64,000 bases of DNA, from assembly GCF_019802055.1 (NCBI RefSeq), contig NZ_JAHVHW010000007.1:1203403-1267402 (forward strand), written 5' to 3'. The translations under genes were made by a program, and so were the position numbers. Source of the stretch: Ferrimonas balearica. GTDB lineage: Bacteria; Pseudomonadota; Gammaproteobacteria; Enterobacterales; Shewanellaceae. Under the pieces are notes generated by a model. It was not told the origin of the DNA. It saw only the letters and a program-made list of their open reading frames with translations, and did no database searches. This document shows positions 46,319 through 54,007 of the stretch, in pieces. Each line of letters starts with the position of its first letter. Within the stretch, counting starts at the first letter, position 1.

Positions 46319-47554
46319 ATGAGAAAGCGTCAGCAACATCCCGTAAAACTGGCCTTGATTGCCGCCGGCGTGAGCCTGGCTTTCAGTGTCTCTTCAGCCG
46401 AACTCCACTTTGACCAACTGCCCACCGGCAAAATCGTCGGCGAACTGTCCAACGGCAATGGCGCCAGCGGATTGCGCGGTGGTTCGGTCTACATCTGGGG
46501 CTTCAACCCTCAGCTAACCATTGATGATAACGCCGCAGTGATTTTCGATTCGGAAAATCCCTCCGGAGGCGACGATGACCTGGGTACGCCCAACTCAGAC
46601 TTTGGTGGTCCCGGTGTCGATGAACGCAGCGACCCCAATACCGGTGGTAAGCAGGGTTCGCCATTTGAAAACCATACCGCACTCGGCAAAGTGCTGATCA
46701 TCAATGAACCCGCCGGACTGGATGATACCAACGGCAATGGCCGTATCGATCCTGATGATGCCAATGTTGCTGATCCGGACGATGACGATGAGCGTGGCCA
46801 GTTCTTTGAGCTCGACTTCTCCGGGCTAAAGAAAGGCAATACGGTCACCATTAATTCCATCAGCTATATGGATGTTGAGCAGGAGGAGGGCGAGGACGGC
46901 ACCAGCGTTTACCTGTTTGGACCAAAGATCCCGGCACCAGGCGTAATGCTCACCCTGCATCCAACCGGTGATAATGGTGTCTTTACCCAGCAAATTGGCA
47001 TCGAGGGTGTGACTATGATGCGGATTGTGATGGGTGGCTCAGGCGCAATCACCAGCGTCGTACTTGATGAAGACCCTGAGCGCCCGTGCTGGGTTACCAC
47101 CGGTGGCTTCTTCAATGCCGGTGTCGTTTCCGGACCCAAGCAATGCACCTTTGGCGGCAATGTTGGCCCGCCACCTTCCGGTGCCTTTGAGGTGAATTTC
47201 CACACCGACGGCCCGGATACCGGGGCAACTGCCGGAGATAAATTCCATACCAATGACATCACCGCAGTTCGCTGTACCGACGAAACCGAAGGGGGACCGC
47301 AGCAACCGGGTGGCAATAAGGGTTTGGTGGTCGACACCCTGTACTTTGAATGTACCGGCCGCTTTAACAATGCCAATGGTTACACCTGTGACGGCTTCCT
47401 CCAGGATGCCGGCGAACCGGCAGGTAAGAAAGGCAATGGATACGACCATATCCAGATGGTGATTTACGACAGTTACCAGAATGAAGTGGCGCGTTGTGAA
47501 GGGGATCTGGATGGCGGTAATGTTCAAATCCATCCGCCTGTGCCCAACAACTAA
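46319..47554 (+). CDS. Secreted Asp-rich protein with an EF-hand-like loop
   Basis: The 411-residue protein has a signal peptide (cleavage near VSSAE, residue 27). The mature part is very acidic and low-complexity in its first half, with DTNGNGRIDPDD, a classic EF-hand/dockerin-type calcium loop, next to DPDDDDE. The second half has CWVTTGGFFNAG, then CTFGGNVG, and several cysteines, a pattern I associate with post-COAP-1 domains of secreted proteins; this is a weak match. It is monocistronic with its own terminator. Confidence 0.7.
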   Translation: MRKRQQHPVKLALIAAGVSLAFSVSSAELHFDQLPTGKIVGELSNGNGASGLRGGSVYIWGFNPQLTIDDNAAVIFDSENPSGGDDDLGTPNSDFGGPGVDERSDPNTGGKQGSPFENHTALGKVLIINEPAGLDDTNGNGRIDPDDANVADPDDDDERGQFFELDFSGLKKGNTVTINSISYMDVEQEEGEDGTSVYLFGPKIPAPGVMLTLHPTGDNGVFTQQIGIEGVTMMRIVMGGSGAITSVVLDEDPERPCWVTTGGFFNAGVVSGPKQCTFGGNVGPPPSGAFEVNFHTDGPDTGATAGDKFHTNDITAVRCTDETEGGPQQPGGNKGLVVDTLYFECTGRFNNANGYTCDGFLQDAGEPAGKKGNGYDHIQMVIYDSYQNEVARCEGDLDGGNVQIHPPVPNN

Positions 47555-47573
47555 GCATTACCTGGAAAAACAG

Positions 47574-47598
47574 ACGGGAGCTTCGGCTCCCGTTTTTT
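47574..47598 (+). terminator. Terminator after the secreted Asp-rich protein
   Basis: ACGGGAGC-TTCG-GCTCCCGT is followed by TTTTT. Confidence 0.95.
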
Positions 47599-48619
47599 CT
47601 AAATGGGCAGAGCAGGGCGGTTGTATCGCTATAACACACACTGTCACATGAGACATTAATATTATTGGAACATTGAATACTTAACAAATAGAGGGTTTGT
47701 AGACCAGAACAGATAATAAAAGTGTAAATCCGGGTTCTATTTTCTTAGTATTTTCCTGAAGGCGTCCACTATATTTTTCGTTTCACGGGCTTTTATTGGT
47801 TTATTTAAGCGATGCAAAAGCCATTGTCTGATATGTATTAGTCATTAAGGATGGTCGGGAAGTAGAACGGTGCTAATCAGAAGCGATTACGAATCTGTCA
47901 GTGCAGGAATCAGCTCAACAGAAAACGGCGACATTATGTAAGTGAATCGCTTAACGACCTTGTAAAACAGCAGGATATGGGCATTAATGCCGATAATCCT
48001 AATTATCGGCATTATGGTTATAGAGGCATGTCATGACTCATCTGTGCTATCTAATTTCGCAATCCTGCTCCTTGGACATCTTCAGAAATCGAGGAATCGC
48101 ATTGGCGATCTACAGCCATAGATTCAAAAGTTGTCCGAGAAAACAAACCAAAGGTAGGTTCGTTCGATGTACGTAATCCTATAAATGATTTGGTGCATCA
48201 CAGACGGACTAACAGCACCATAAATCCCTTATTCGAAACTCCATTTATTGGCCTTTATCCAGTTGGTTCTCTTGTAAGACGGCACCAACAACTTAAAGGA
48301 CAACGTACCGCGAAGTGATTTTTGTCGTACTTTAATGACGCGAGTTGGATCAAGAAAAAACTGCATGTCGGATTCCATGGCAACAACTCAATTCTGTCAT
48401 CGAGGTTAGTTGAGATCCTAGAACAGCCGTCTGAGACGGTCAGTGGCGCACAAACTGAACATCGTGTTTTACTTTGCTTCAACTGGTGCGACTCGAAGGC
48501 TGTTTGTGCACTTTAAAGGCGTTATCTAAATCCCACCATGAGGCAGCGGGATGCGGACTCATCCAGACAGAAACCTGGCCGATCATGGCTCATCCTCCGG
48601 GATAGTCGCAACATGCACA
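47599..48619. other. About 1 kb of AT-rich DNA without supported genes, left of dif
   Basis: I see no gene with a ribosome site here. The short frames around 48255-48516 are on both strands and resemble nothing. The base composition is clearly lower in GC than the flanking genes, which fits a decayed or acquired segment beside dif. One strong hairpin lies at 47985-48014. Confidence 0.6.
47985..48014. repeat. Perfect 13-bp inverted repeat
   Basis: TAATGCCGATAAT-CCTA-ATTATCGGCATTA. It is not followed by a T run, so it may be a protein-binding or structural-RNA element rather than a terminator. Confidence 0.7.
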
Positions 48620-48647
48620 ATTGCGCACAATGTATATTATGTTAAAT
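48620..48647 (+). other. Chromosome dimer resolution site dif (XerCD site)
   Basis: ATTGCGCACAA (XerC arm), TGTATA (centre) and TTATGTTAAAT (XerD arm). Against E. coli dif (GGTGCGCATAA-TGTATA-TTATGTTAAAT) the centre and XerD arm are identical and the XerC arm differs at only three positions. It also forms attL of the prophage. Confidence 0.93.
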
Positions 48648-48684
48648 GCGCAATGTAAGACGACCAGACTGATTGGTTATTGCA
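48631..48684 (+). repeat. attL copy of the prophage-flanking direct repeat
   Basis: TGTATATTATGTTAAAT is followed by 37 more bases that also occur at the right end (61130-61183). The two 54-base copies differ at one position (CCAGACTG here, CCAGTCTG on the right). Confidence 0.95.
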
Positions 48685-48879
48685 GATTAAGTTTCCTAAG
48701 CGCCCTAGCGGTCTGGGCCTTGGGTGTTCTACTCCTTAAATCGTGGGCTTCCATGCTCCCGGTTCAACTAGCCGCCATTTCATGCAGTATCCCAAGGACG
48801 GGAAAAATTGCTCCGTTAGATCCGTTGGTTAGCCCCGCAATCGCAACGATGACGAATAAATCTAAAAAGGAGTACTGCA
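48685..48879. other. Prophage left-end noncoding leader
   Basis: About 195 bases between attL and the DUF3653 gene, with a strong AAAAGGAG ribosome site at the end. A frame running out of attL across this stretch has no ribosome site and is not called. Confidence 0.5.
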
Positions 48880-49356
48880 ATGGCCTTTAAACCCGACTCG
48901 CGTGTTACCTATTCACGCCTCCACATGCCGAACTGGCATCCCCGAGATGCAATGAGCCAGGTGTTTCCCAGTAACGCCATTGCTGCTGAGTTCTTTGGTG
49001 TGAGCATCCGAACGATTGAGCGTTGGAAGAAGTTTGGCTACACCATCCCGAACTGGGCGCTCCGTCTGATTCAGATCCACTGCGAAGGTGCGCTGCCGTG
49101 TCCGGCCTGGGAAAATTGGCGCATTCTTGAGGGCGAACTGATTTCGCCCTACGGCCACCCGGTTACCCCGGAGTTTCTGCTTGGGTTGTTGGCGGCCTGC
49201 AGTGTGGAGCCCAATCCGCGCCTGGCTGAGTGGCTGAAGAACCGTCCTATTGCCATCGGCCCGGATGGCTACCCCAAGCCCCCTGAGATTAAGCGGTTCT
49301 CGGTGCCCAGCATGACCCGGCGAACCAAGGTGATAGAGCTACCGGAAGATGACTGA
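48880..49356 (+). CDS. DUF3653 phage protein (HTH-like N-terminus)
   Basis: The 158-residue protein matches DUF3653, known from small Vibrio and Shewanella phages and dif-integrated prophages. The N-terminal part (about residues 30-75) contains an HTH-like FFGVSIRTIERWKKFG followed by PNWALRLIQIHCEG. It is the only gene in the left part of the prophage on the plus strand and converges on the virion operon, with a shared bidirectional terminator. A DNA-binding regulatory role is plausible but not shown. Confidence 0.85.
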   Translation: MAFKPDSRVTYSRLHMPNWHPRDAMSQVFPSNAIAAEFFGVSIRTIERWKKFGYTIPNWALRLIQIHCEGALPCPAWENWRILEGELISPYGHPVTPEFLLGLLAACSVEPNPRLAEWLKNRPIAIGPDGYPKPPEIKRFSVPSMTRRTKVIELPEDD

Positions 49357-49363
49357 GAACAGA

Positions 49364-49385
49364 AAGCCCGCTTATCAGCGGGCTT
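49364..49385. terminator. Bidirectional terminator between the DUF3653 gene and the virion operon
   Basis: AAGCCCGC-TTATCA-GCGGGCTT separates two convergent transcription units. Confidence 0.85.
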
Positions 49386-49548
49386 ATTTGGCTGGGCTGT
49401 GACTCTCTAAAACGGCAACGCGCTTATCGATGCCGTTAAGTGATCGGCGCAGGTCCATCAGGCTTTGATTTAGCCGGAACAAGAACCAAAGCAAAGCGCC
49501 GTCTGTTGGGCTCAGGCCCATGGCGTTGGCGACTTCGAAGATCTCCAT
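49384..49548 (-). CDS. Small phage protein with a central hydrophobic segment
   Basis: The 54-residue last gene of the minus-strand operon starts MEIFEVANAMGL and has a hydrophobic stretch GALLWFLFRL followed by a helical C-terminus (LRRSLNGIDKRVAVLE). It follows the 102-residue gene closely with an AGGCT ribosome site. No family is recognised. Its stop overlaps the terminator stem. Confidence 0.65.
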   Translation of the reverse strand: MEIFEVANAMGLSPTDGALLWFLFRLNQSLMDLRRSLNGIDKRVAVLESHSPAK

Positions 49549-49857
49549 TTAGCCTCCTTTGCCTTTAACCAGGGTATACGCGCCGGTAGCGCCGGAGACT
49601 CCGGCTACCAGTTCCCAGGTAATTTCGACGCCGTTTTGGCTTGCCCAGGCATAGAAGCCCACTTGCACGAGGGCCAGCAGCTGACGCCCCAGCTTATGCA
49701 GCCCATCGAGCAGCGGAATGGTTTTGGTGCGCAGTTCCTGGAGATAGAAAGCGGCTTTGAGTTTGACGCTGAGATCACCGTCATCAATGAGTTGGTCAGC
49801 GAGGTCCAGCCCCTTATTTACCGGGCTTTTGAACCAGTCCAAAAGGCTCATATCCAC
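49549..49857 (-). CDS. Phage membrane protein, 102 residues
   Basis: It starts MDMSLLDWFKSPVNKGL. A central amphipathic region (TKTIPLLDGLHKLGRQLLALVQVGFYAWA) and a glycine-rich C-terminal hydrophobic end (AGVSGATGAYTLVKGKGG) suggest a virion membrane protein. The ending KGKGG resembles the glycine-basic ends of other TM proteins in this prophage. No named homologue is recognised. Confidence 0.7.
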   Translation of the reverse strand: MDMSLLDWFKSPVNKGLDLADQLIDDGDLSVKLKAAFYLQELRTKTIPLLDGLHKLGRQLLALVQVGFYAWASQNGVEITWELVAGVSGATGAYTLVKGKGG

Positions 49858-49860
49858 CCC

Positions 49861-50016
49861 CTATCCCACCAGTTTCTTGTGCAGGCCATTGGCGGCGACG
49901 TAGTAGACAACACCACCGATCACGATCCACTTTACGGCTTTCTCTACGCCGTTTCCGGCCTTGTAGCCGAACCAACCAGCGGCCCCGATGGCGGGGATAA
50001 GTAGAAGCAGAGGCAT
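49861..50016 (-). CDS. Small one- or two-TM phage protein, 51 residues
   Basis: The 51-residue product starts MPLLLLIPAIGAAGWFGYKAG and then has a second hydrophobic segment WIVIGGVVYYVAA, ending LHKKLVG, an arrangement typical of small membrane-vesicle proteins of corticoviruses. The next gene (102 residues) begins within a few bases of its stop. Confidence 0.7.
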   Translation of the reverse strand: MPLLLLIPAIGAAGWFGYKAGNGVEKAVKWIVIGGVVYYVAANGLHKKLVG

Positions 50017-50026
50017 GCGCCCTCCC

Positions 50027-50488
50027 CTATGCGTTTGCGGCCGCCCAGGCCTGTTCGATGTTGGTCATCGGGTAAGGCTGTTGGCCGTTTTCGTGTTGGA
50101 CAATCAGCGCCATCAGCGCCGGGTATTGGCTTAGCTGCAGTGGCATATCCGGCGGTGTACCGAGGCTTGCCACGGCGTGATCGATATAGGCACTGGTGTC
50201 GTTCTCAGTGGCAGGTGCCCACGTGCTGATCACCTGACTCAATGAGTACAGCCCGCGCTGCCGGTAACTCAGGAGCACTTTGGCCATGGCTCTGAGGCCA
50301 TAAAACGGCGTCCCAAACCGAACAAAGCCGCCGGTATCCACGCCTTTCATTCCCAACCAGGGATTTGCCGGGTTGTGGCGGATGTTACCTGGATTGTGAT
50401 TGCGGATACCGCGGGGCTGTCGTTGCTTGCTCATCAGTGCGATTCCTATCGCCAGCACGGCCAGCGTTAGCCAGTGCTGGGCCTTCAT
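50027..50488 (-). CDS. Membrane-anchored lysozyme-like virion protein (P5-like)
   Basis: The 153-residue protein has an N-terminal membrane helix (LTLAVLAIGIALM, about residues 7-19) and then the conserved phage motif RGIRNHNPGNIRHNPANPW, followed by GLRAMAKVLLSY and ISTWAPATENDTSAYIDH. This domain is widespread in phage virion proteins, is often annotated as a structural protein with a lysozyme-like fold, and probably helps the genome cross the peptidoglycan. Catalytic activity was not demonstrated here. Confidence 0.78.
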   Translation of the reverse strand: MKAQHWLTLAVLAIGIALMSKQRQPRGIRNHNPGNIRHNPANPWLGMKGVDTGGFVRFGTPFYGLRAMAKVLLSYRQRGLYSLSQVISTWAPATENDTSAYIDHAVASLGTPPDMPLQLSQYPALMALIVQHENGQQPYPMTNIEQAWAAANA

Positions 50489-50490
50489 GG

Positions 50491-50859
50491 TTAAAAAGCT
50501 TCCATAAACAGGATGCTGAATTCAGAATCCTGCGGCATGCCGTTAGAGCCCATGGTCGAAATCTCGAAAACGGTATGCTCCAAAGGCGGTTCCCAGTAGG
50601 TCGCCGCATAAACGGATACCTGGTGGTAACCCGTCGCCACGACCACGCAGTTCTCGCGGTTGCCGTGGAGTTCGATGGTGTAATCACCATCACTGCGCTT
50701 ACTGACACTTTTCACAATGTCTCCGGCCATCTGGGCATTACCGCTGGCAAACACCTTTACCGCTGCCAATAGCGGTTTGCCTTGAATGTCGCCCCAACTG
50801 TTCGGGGTGGGCTCGGGCGGCGGGGCTGGTACGACCGGCGCAGGGGTCACAGTCGGCAT
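50491..50859 (-). CDS. Phage structural protein, proline-rich N-terminus
   Basis: From MPTVTPAPVVPAPPPEPTP the product has 122 residues: a proline-rich N-terminal arm, then a compact beta-rich part (NCVVVATGYHQVSVYAATYW). The start overlaps the previous stop by one base (TAATG), so it is translationally coupled. The layout, with a flexible arm before a beta domain, would fit a spike or penton component; this is inference. Confidence 0.6.
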   Translation of the reverse strand: MPTVTPAPVVPAPPPEPTPNSWGDIQGKPLLAAVKVFASGNAQMAGDIVKSVSKRSDGDYTIELHGNRENCVVVATGYHQVSVYAATYWEPPLEHTVFEISTMGSNGMPQDSEFSILFMEAF

Positions 50860-51224
50860 TAGATGAACTCCTCCAGCTTGTGAAGGGTGCCGCCCTCCGG
50901 GGCAATAACGTAGATGGCAGCGGTGGTGGCCATGGTCATTACCTGGCCAGCCTTCAGGGGGAAACTGGCGGCCTGAATCATGCCCATATTGCCAACGACG
51001 CAATCCGCCGAGCAGACAAAGGCAATCGAGGTTCGGTTGCTCCTGGTCCCCGCAATGTTGGTTTTGGTGCCCGGTTGCAGCTGAAACACCGAGCTTGTGA
51101 TTGAGTTGCTGATTGGCCCCGGCGGCGGAATGTCGCCAATAGCCATGGTGGTGCCGTTCACCGCCGCAGCAACGCTTTGGATTGCGGCCACGATGCGGTC
51201 AATGATGCCTTTGATGTTAATCAT
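50859..51224 (-). CDS. Phage structural protein, 121 residues
   Basis: Starting at MINIKGIIDRIVAAIQ with an N-terminal amphipathic helix, the protein has a Pro-rich DIPPPGP linker and a beta-rich C-terminal half. ATG overlaps the previous stop (ATGA). It is similar in size and layout to the next gene product, so the two may be spike or penton partners. No homologue is recognised. Confidence 0.6.
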   Translation of the reverse strand: MINIKGIIDRIVAAIQSVAAAVNGTTMAIGDIPPPGPISNSITSSVFQLQPGTKTNIAGTRSNRTSIAFVCSADCVVGNMGMIQAASFPLKAGQVMTMATTAAIYVIAPEGGTLHKLEEFI

Positions 51225-51877
51225 GCGGTGTCTCGCCAGTGTTCGGCGCCAGTCACCTTTAGTGGGCCGGTGCCAGTGTTGCGGATGTAGACGGCGGTTT
51301 GTGTCGCCCATTCGTGTGAGGCGGGAGCCATACCGGAGCCCAGCAGCATCACCCCGGCGCTCTCGGTTGGTGCTTCTGCGCCCAAGCGGGCGCGTGCTGC
51401 GGTGTCGTCGTCTGTGTAGACCTGAACCACCACAGCGCGGCCCGGTGCGTCCCGAGCGTCACACAGTTTCAGGGTCTCGCCGGGTGCAACGGTGTGCGTT
51501 GCCAGCGGCTGAGATTGGTTCGCGCCCAGGCTGGCCACGGTGCCGCCCTCAATCGTGGCGGCGGCATTAACCTCAATGCCCTGCTCTATCCGTTCGATCA
51601 CCAGTTTGTTGCTCACCTCTACGCTCTCAGAACCGGATGCCTGGATGCGCAGCGCCGACGATTGCAGTTCCAGCTGCAGTTCGGAGTCGTTCGGGTTGCT
51701 GACGTCCACGGAGGTGTAGTCCTGGACATCGACAATCCAGCCGCTTTTCAGTTGCGTGTCGGGCAGGCCCGCATCGTGATTGGCGATGATGAACGGGTCC
51801 GAAGCGGCCAGCACATTGAGGAAGCGGGCCGCAGTGGGAAACATCCGGCTTTCGCCTGGTTGCAGGATAAGGATCAT
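51221..51877 (-). CDS. Phage structural protein, 218 residues, beta-rich
   Basis: It starts MILILQPGESRMFPTAARFL. The product appears mostly beta with no membrane helix (SVDVSNPNDSELQLEL; AVVVQVYTD). It lies in the virion gene block and may be a vertex or spike protein analogous to PM2 P1. It is coupled to the next gene by ATGA. The assignment to a specific PM2 protein is not possible from sequence alone. Confidence 0.6.
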   Translation of the reverse strand: MILILQPGESRMFPTAARFLNVLAASDPFIIANHDAGLPDTQLKSGWIVDVQDYTSVDVSNPNDSELQLELQSSALRIQASGSESVEVSNKLVIERIEQGIEVNAAATIEGGTVASLGANQSQPLATHTVAPGETLKLCDARDAPGRAVVVQVYTDDDTAARARLGAEAPTESAGVMLLGSGMAPASHEWATQTAVYIRNTGTGPLKVTGAEHWRDTA

Positions 51878-52488
51878 GAGCGCCCTCCCAGTACCAGGGC
51901 GGCGGCCACCAGCGCCACAGCACCCGCCAGATACATCACCATTTTCCCGGCGGTTTCGGCGACAACAGTTTGCCCGTCCAGTGCGGTTTCCGATGCCAGG
52001 TCGGCGATGCTGTTGAGCCCTTCGGTGATGAGCGCTCGGTTGGTACTCAGAGCATCGTCGGCAAAGTTGAACGCCTGCTCGGTGGCACTGCCTGCCCGGG
52101 CAATGGCGTCATTGCTGAGGTTGATCGCCTCGCCCACCACATCGCCGCTGAGTGCGACAACCTGGTCAATCGCCGCGCTATTGCTGTTGATGGCGTTATC
52201 CGTGACTTCCTCCGCCATGGCCAGCGCCGAACCGGCCAGGTCAAAGGCACCACCATCTGTGATCACCATGGTGTTGCCGGAGCCGACGATACCGGACACA
52301 TCACCCCACTCCTGGGAGTTATCGACGTCCCATTGCTGGGAGTTGTCGATGTCAGCGTCGATTCGGACCGAGTTATCGATATCGGTATCAACGCGGGAGT
52401 AATCGCGGTTGTCGATGCTGGTCTGTGACCGGTTATCGGTGTAGTTGGTGGTGTTGCTGGTGCGCTTACTGCTGCTTAACAACCCCAT
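51874..52488 (-). CDS. Phage virion protein, repetitive Asp/Asn head, helical middle, C-terminal TM
   Basis: The 204-residue product's N-terminal 75 residues are very rich in Asp, Asn, Ser and Thr, with repeats of the DIDNS/DVDNSQ type. A long alanine-rich helix (about 80-170) leads to a C-terminal membrane helix (YLAGAVALVAAALVL) ending GGRS. The shape suggests a vertex-associated stalk anchored in the internal membrane. The GGR ending recurs in other proteins of this prophage. Confidence 0.65.
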   Translation of the reverse strand: MGLLSSSKRTSNTTNYTDNRSQTSIDNRDYSRVDTDIDNSVRIDADIDNSQQWDVDNSQEWGDVSGIVGSGNTMVITDGGAFDLAGSALAMAEEVTDNAINSNSAAIDQVVALSGDVVGEAINLSNDAIARAGSATEQAFNFADDALSTNRALITEGLNSIADLASETALDGQTVVAETAGKMVMYLAGAVALVAAALVLGGRS

Positions 52489-52700
52489 CAGCGGCCTCCT
52501 TTGATAACGATGACGCCAATCAGCACCAGGGCGCCCAACAGGAGCCAGGCATTACCCGGCCCCTGCCGCTGCTCCTGGCCAAAGTTCACGTTACCGAAGC
52601 CACCGGTTGCCCAGTCGCCGGTGCCCAGGGTGTCATCGCCCATGTCATTGGAGAGACTCAGGCCGCCGCCACCAGTAAGGCTGGTTAACGCATTGAGCAT
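52488..52700 (-). CDS. Phage membrane protein, 70 residues, C-terminal TM
   Basis: The glycine-rich N-terminal half (SLTGGGGLSLSNDMGDD) precedes a membrane helix (AWLLLGALVLIGVIVI) ending KGGR. The start overlaps the stop of the 45-residue gene (ATGA). It is likely part of the internal virion membrane. Confidence 0.7.
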   Translation of the reverse strand: MLNALTSLTGGGGLSLSNDMGDDTLGTGDWATGGFGNVNFGQEQRQGPGNAWLLLGALVLIGVIVIKGGR

Positions 52701-52837
52701 CAGATCTCCTCCGCGATACGAAGCACGTTATAGACCGGCAAAGTCTGCTTGCGACGCTTGGCACGAAAGGCGCGCTTCGGCTTGGGCAGCCGGAAGCGCT
52801 TACGGCGTGTTGGCCTGGTAAAAAAACGGCTAAGCAT
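52700..52837 (-). CDS. Arg/Lys-rich 45-residue phage protein
   Basis: MLSRFFTRPTRRKRFRLPKP begins a very basic protein (about 17 Lys/Arg of 45), with a short hydrophobic C-terminal tail (VYNVLRIAEEI). It is fixed in place by overlaps with both neighbours (TAATG before, ATGA after). A genome-binding minor virion protein is plausible, as small basic proteins lie in the PM2 virion. Confidence 0.75.
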   Translation of the reverse strand: MLSRFFTRPTRRKRFRLPKPKRAFRAKRRKQTLPVYNVLRIAEEI

Positions 52838-53139
52838 TACCGGCCCCCTTTCAGCAGCAGCGCCAAACCCAGAATCAGGGCGGCGCCACCGGCCAGAACC
52901 ACGCCGTTGTTAACGCCGCTAATCCACTGGCCACTGGCGGTGCCCAGCTGGCTTACTAGGGGACGCCCATCAACATCGACGCCTTTGACGGGTTCGCGCT
53001 GTTGGTTGACCTCCGGCTGTGCGAGGGTTTCGGTGCGATCACCCCCGCCCAGGGCGGTGCCGTAGGCGGAGGCGAAGTTCTCCCCGATGTTTTCCACCAG
53101 GTCGCCGCCGAAGGTCATCAGGTCGTCAATCCAGGACAT
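52837..53139 (-). CDS. Phage membrane protein, 100 residues, C-terminal TM
   Basis: MSWIDDLMTFGGDLVENIGE starts an amphipathic acidic N-terminus; a polar middle is followed by a membrane helix (GGAALILGLALLL) and KGGR. It directly follows the capsid gene. Probably one of the proteins that link the capsid with the internal membrane. Confidence 0.7.
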   Translation of the reverse strand: MSWIDDLMTFGGDLVENIGENFASAYGTALGGGDRTETLAQPEVNQQREPVKGVDVDGRPLVSQLGTASGQWISGVNNGVVLAGGAALILGLALLLKGGR

Positions 53140-53148
53140 ACGCCCCCC

Positions 53149-53997
53149 TTAACCGGCTGCGGTATCGAACGGACGAACCTGTTCCAACAACTCGACCAGG
53201 ATTGGTACCGGACCGGCACTGGCCTTATTCAGAACAAACTTCAGTTCCTTATCGGCGTAGGTGGGAAACAACCCTTCGAGGCCGAACTTGAGTTGGCCCG
53301 GATCGAAGTGGAAGTAACCGGTCTGGGGCACCAGGCCGTTCAGCTGCAGGTCGAACAGGTTATCGTCGGCCTGCACTTCGTGGCGCTTGGTGTCGTCACG
53401 GAACACGGTCAGCCGGTTGATGTTGTTGGCCCGGAAATGCAGACGGCGAATAAAGCGGGTCACGCTGCCGTTCTTCCAGAACAGGTCGTTATCGCCGGAG
53501 GCGGCGGCATCGTAGGTGAGGCCGAAGATCTTGGGCACGAAGTAACGTACCGGCTGGGCTGCGGTAATCCAGGAACGGGCCCGCAACGTCCAATCGTCGG
53601 CGATGGTGTCATCCAGGTCGATATAGACGATCAGTTCGTCGGTGGGCAGGGTCACCAGCTCCCCGCTGCGGATACCGTTTTTGGTGCGGTATTGCGCATC
53701 GGCAAAGTCGACGATGTAGCGCCCTTCTTCGGTGTGGTTGCCCTTGTACTGCTGCAACATCACCATCTCGGAGCCGGTCAGGCTCACGATCTGTTCACCG
53801 TTTAGTTCGATGCTCAGTCGCTTGAGTTTGGTTTTGCTGATGCCGGAGGTGATGATCTCCAGCTTTTGATAGGTCGGGCCGACCTGGAGTGCGATATGAC
53901 CGCGCTGTCCCGCTGCCATCCCTTGGGGGCTTCGGGTATCACGGCTAAGAGGCTGGTAACGGTTTACCAGGGACTGGTAGAGGGTAGTGATAGTCAT
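53149..53997 (-). CDS. Major capsid protein, PM2 P2-like (double jelly roll)
   Basis: The 282-residue length is close to PM2 P2 (269). Similarity recalled from PM2 P2: GPTYQKLEI for GQTYEVIDL, SKTKLKRLSIELNGE for a TPSQIKNVRVELDG segment, and a second domain starting near RFIRRLHFRANNI that parallels the first, consistent with two jelly rolls. It is the first structural gene after the ATPase and RT. I could not run a profile search; the claim rests on the pattern match plus position in the operon. Confidence 0.8.
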   Translation of the reverse strand: MTITTLYQSLVNRYQPLSRDTRSPQGMAAGQRGHIALQVGPTYQKLEIITSGISKTKLKRLSIELNGEQIVSLTGSEMVMLQQYKGNHTEEGRYIVDFADAQYRTKNGIRSGELVTLPTDELIVYIDLDDTIADDWTLRARSWITAAQPVRYFVPKIFGLTYDAAASGDNDLFWKNGSVTRFIRRLHFRANNINRLTVFRDDTKRHEVQADDNLFDLQLNGLVPQTGYFHFDPGQLKFGLEGLFPTYADKELKFVLNKASAGPVPILVELLEQVRPFDTAAG

Positions 53998-54007
53998 GAC
54001 TACCCCC

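Noticed and set aside
48255-48516. Short opposing frames in the AT-rich region left of dif
   Set aside because: No ribosome sites, no recognisable product; AT-rich noncoding DNA gives such frames by chance.
48621-48890. A frame that begins inside the dif/attL sequence
   Set aside because: The start lies in the recombination site and the matching frame at the right end (61090-61287) diverges just after the repeat; neither has a ribosome site.
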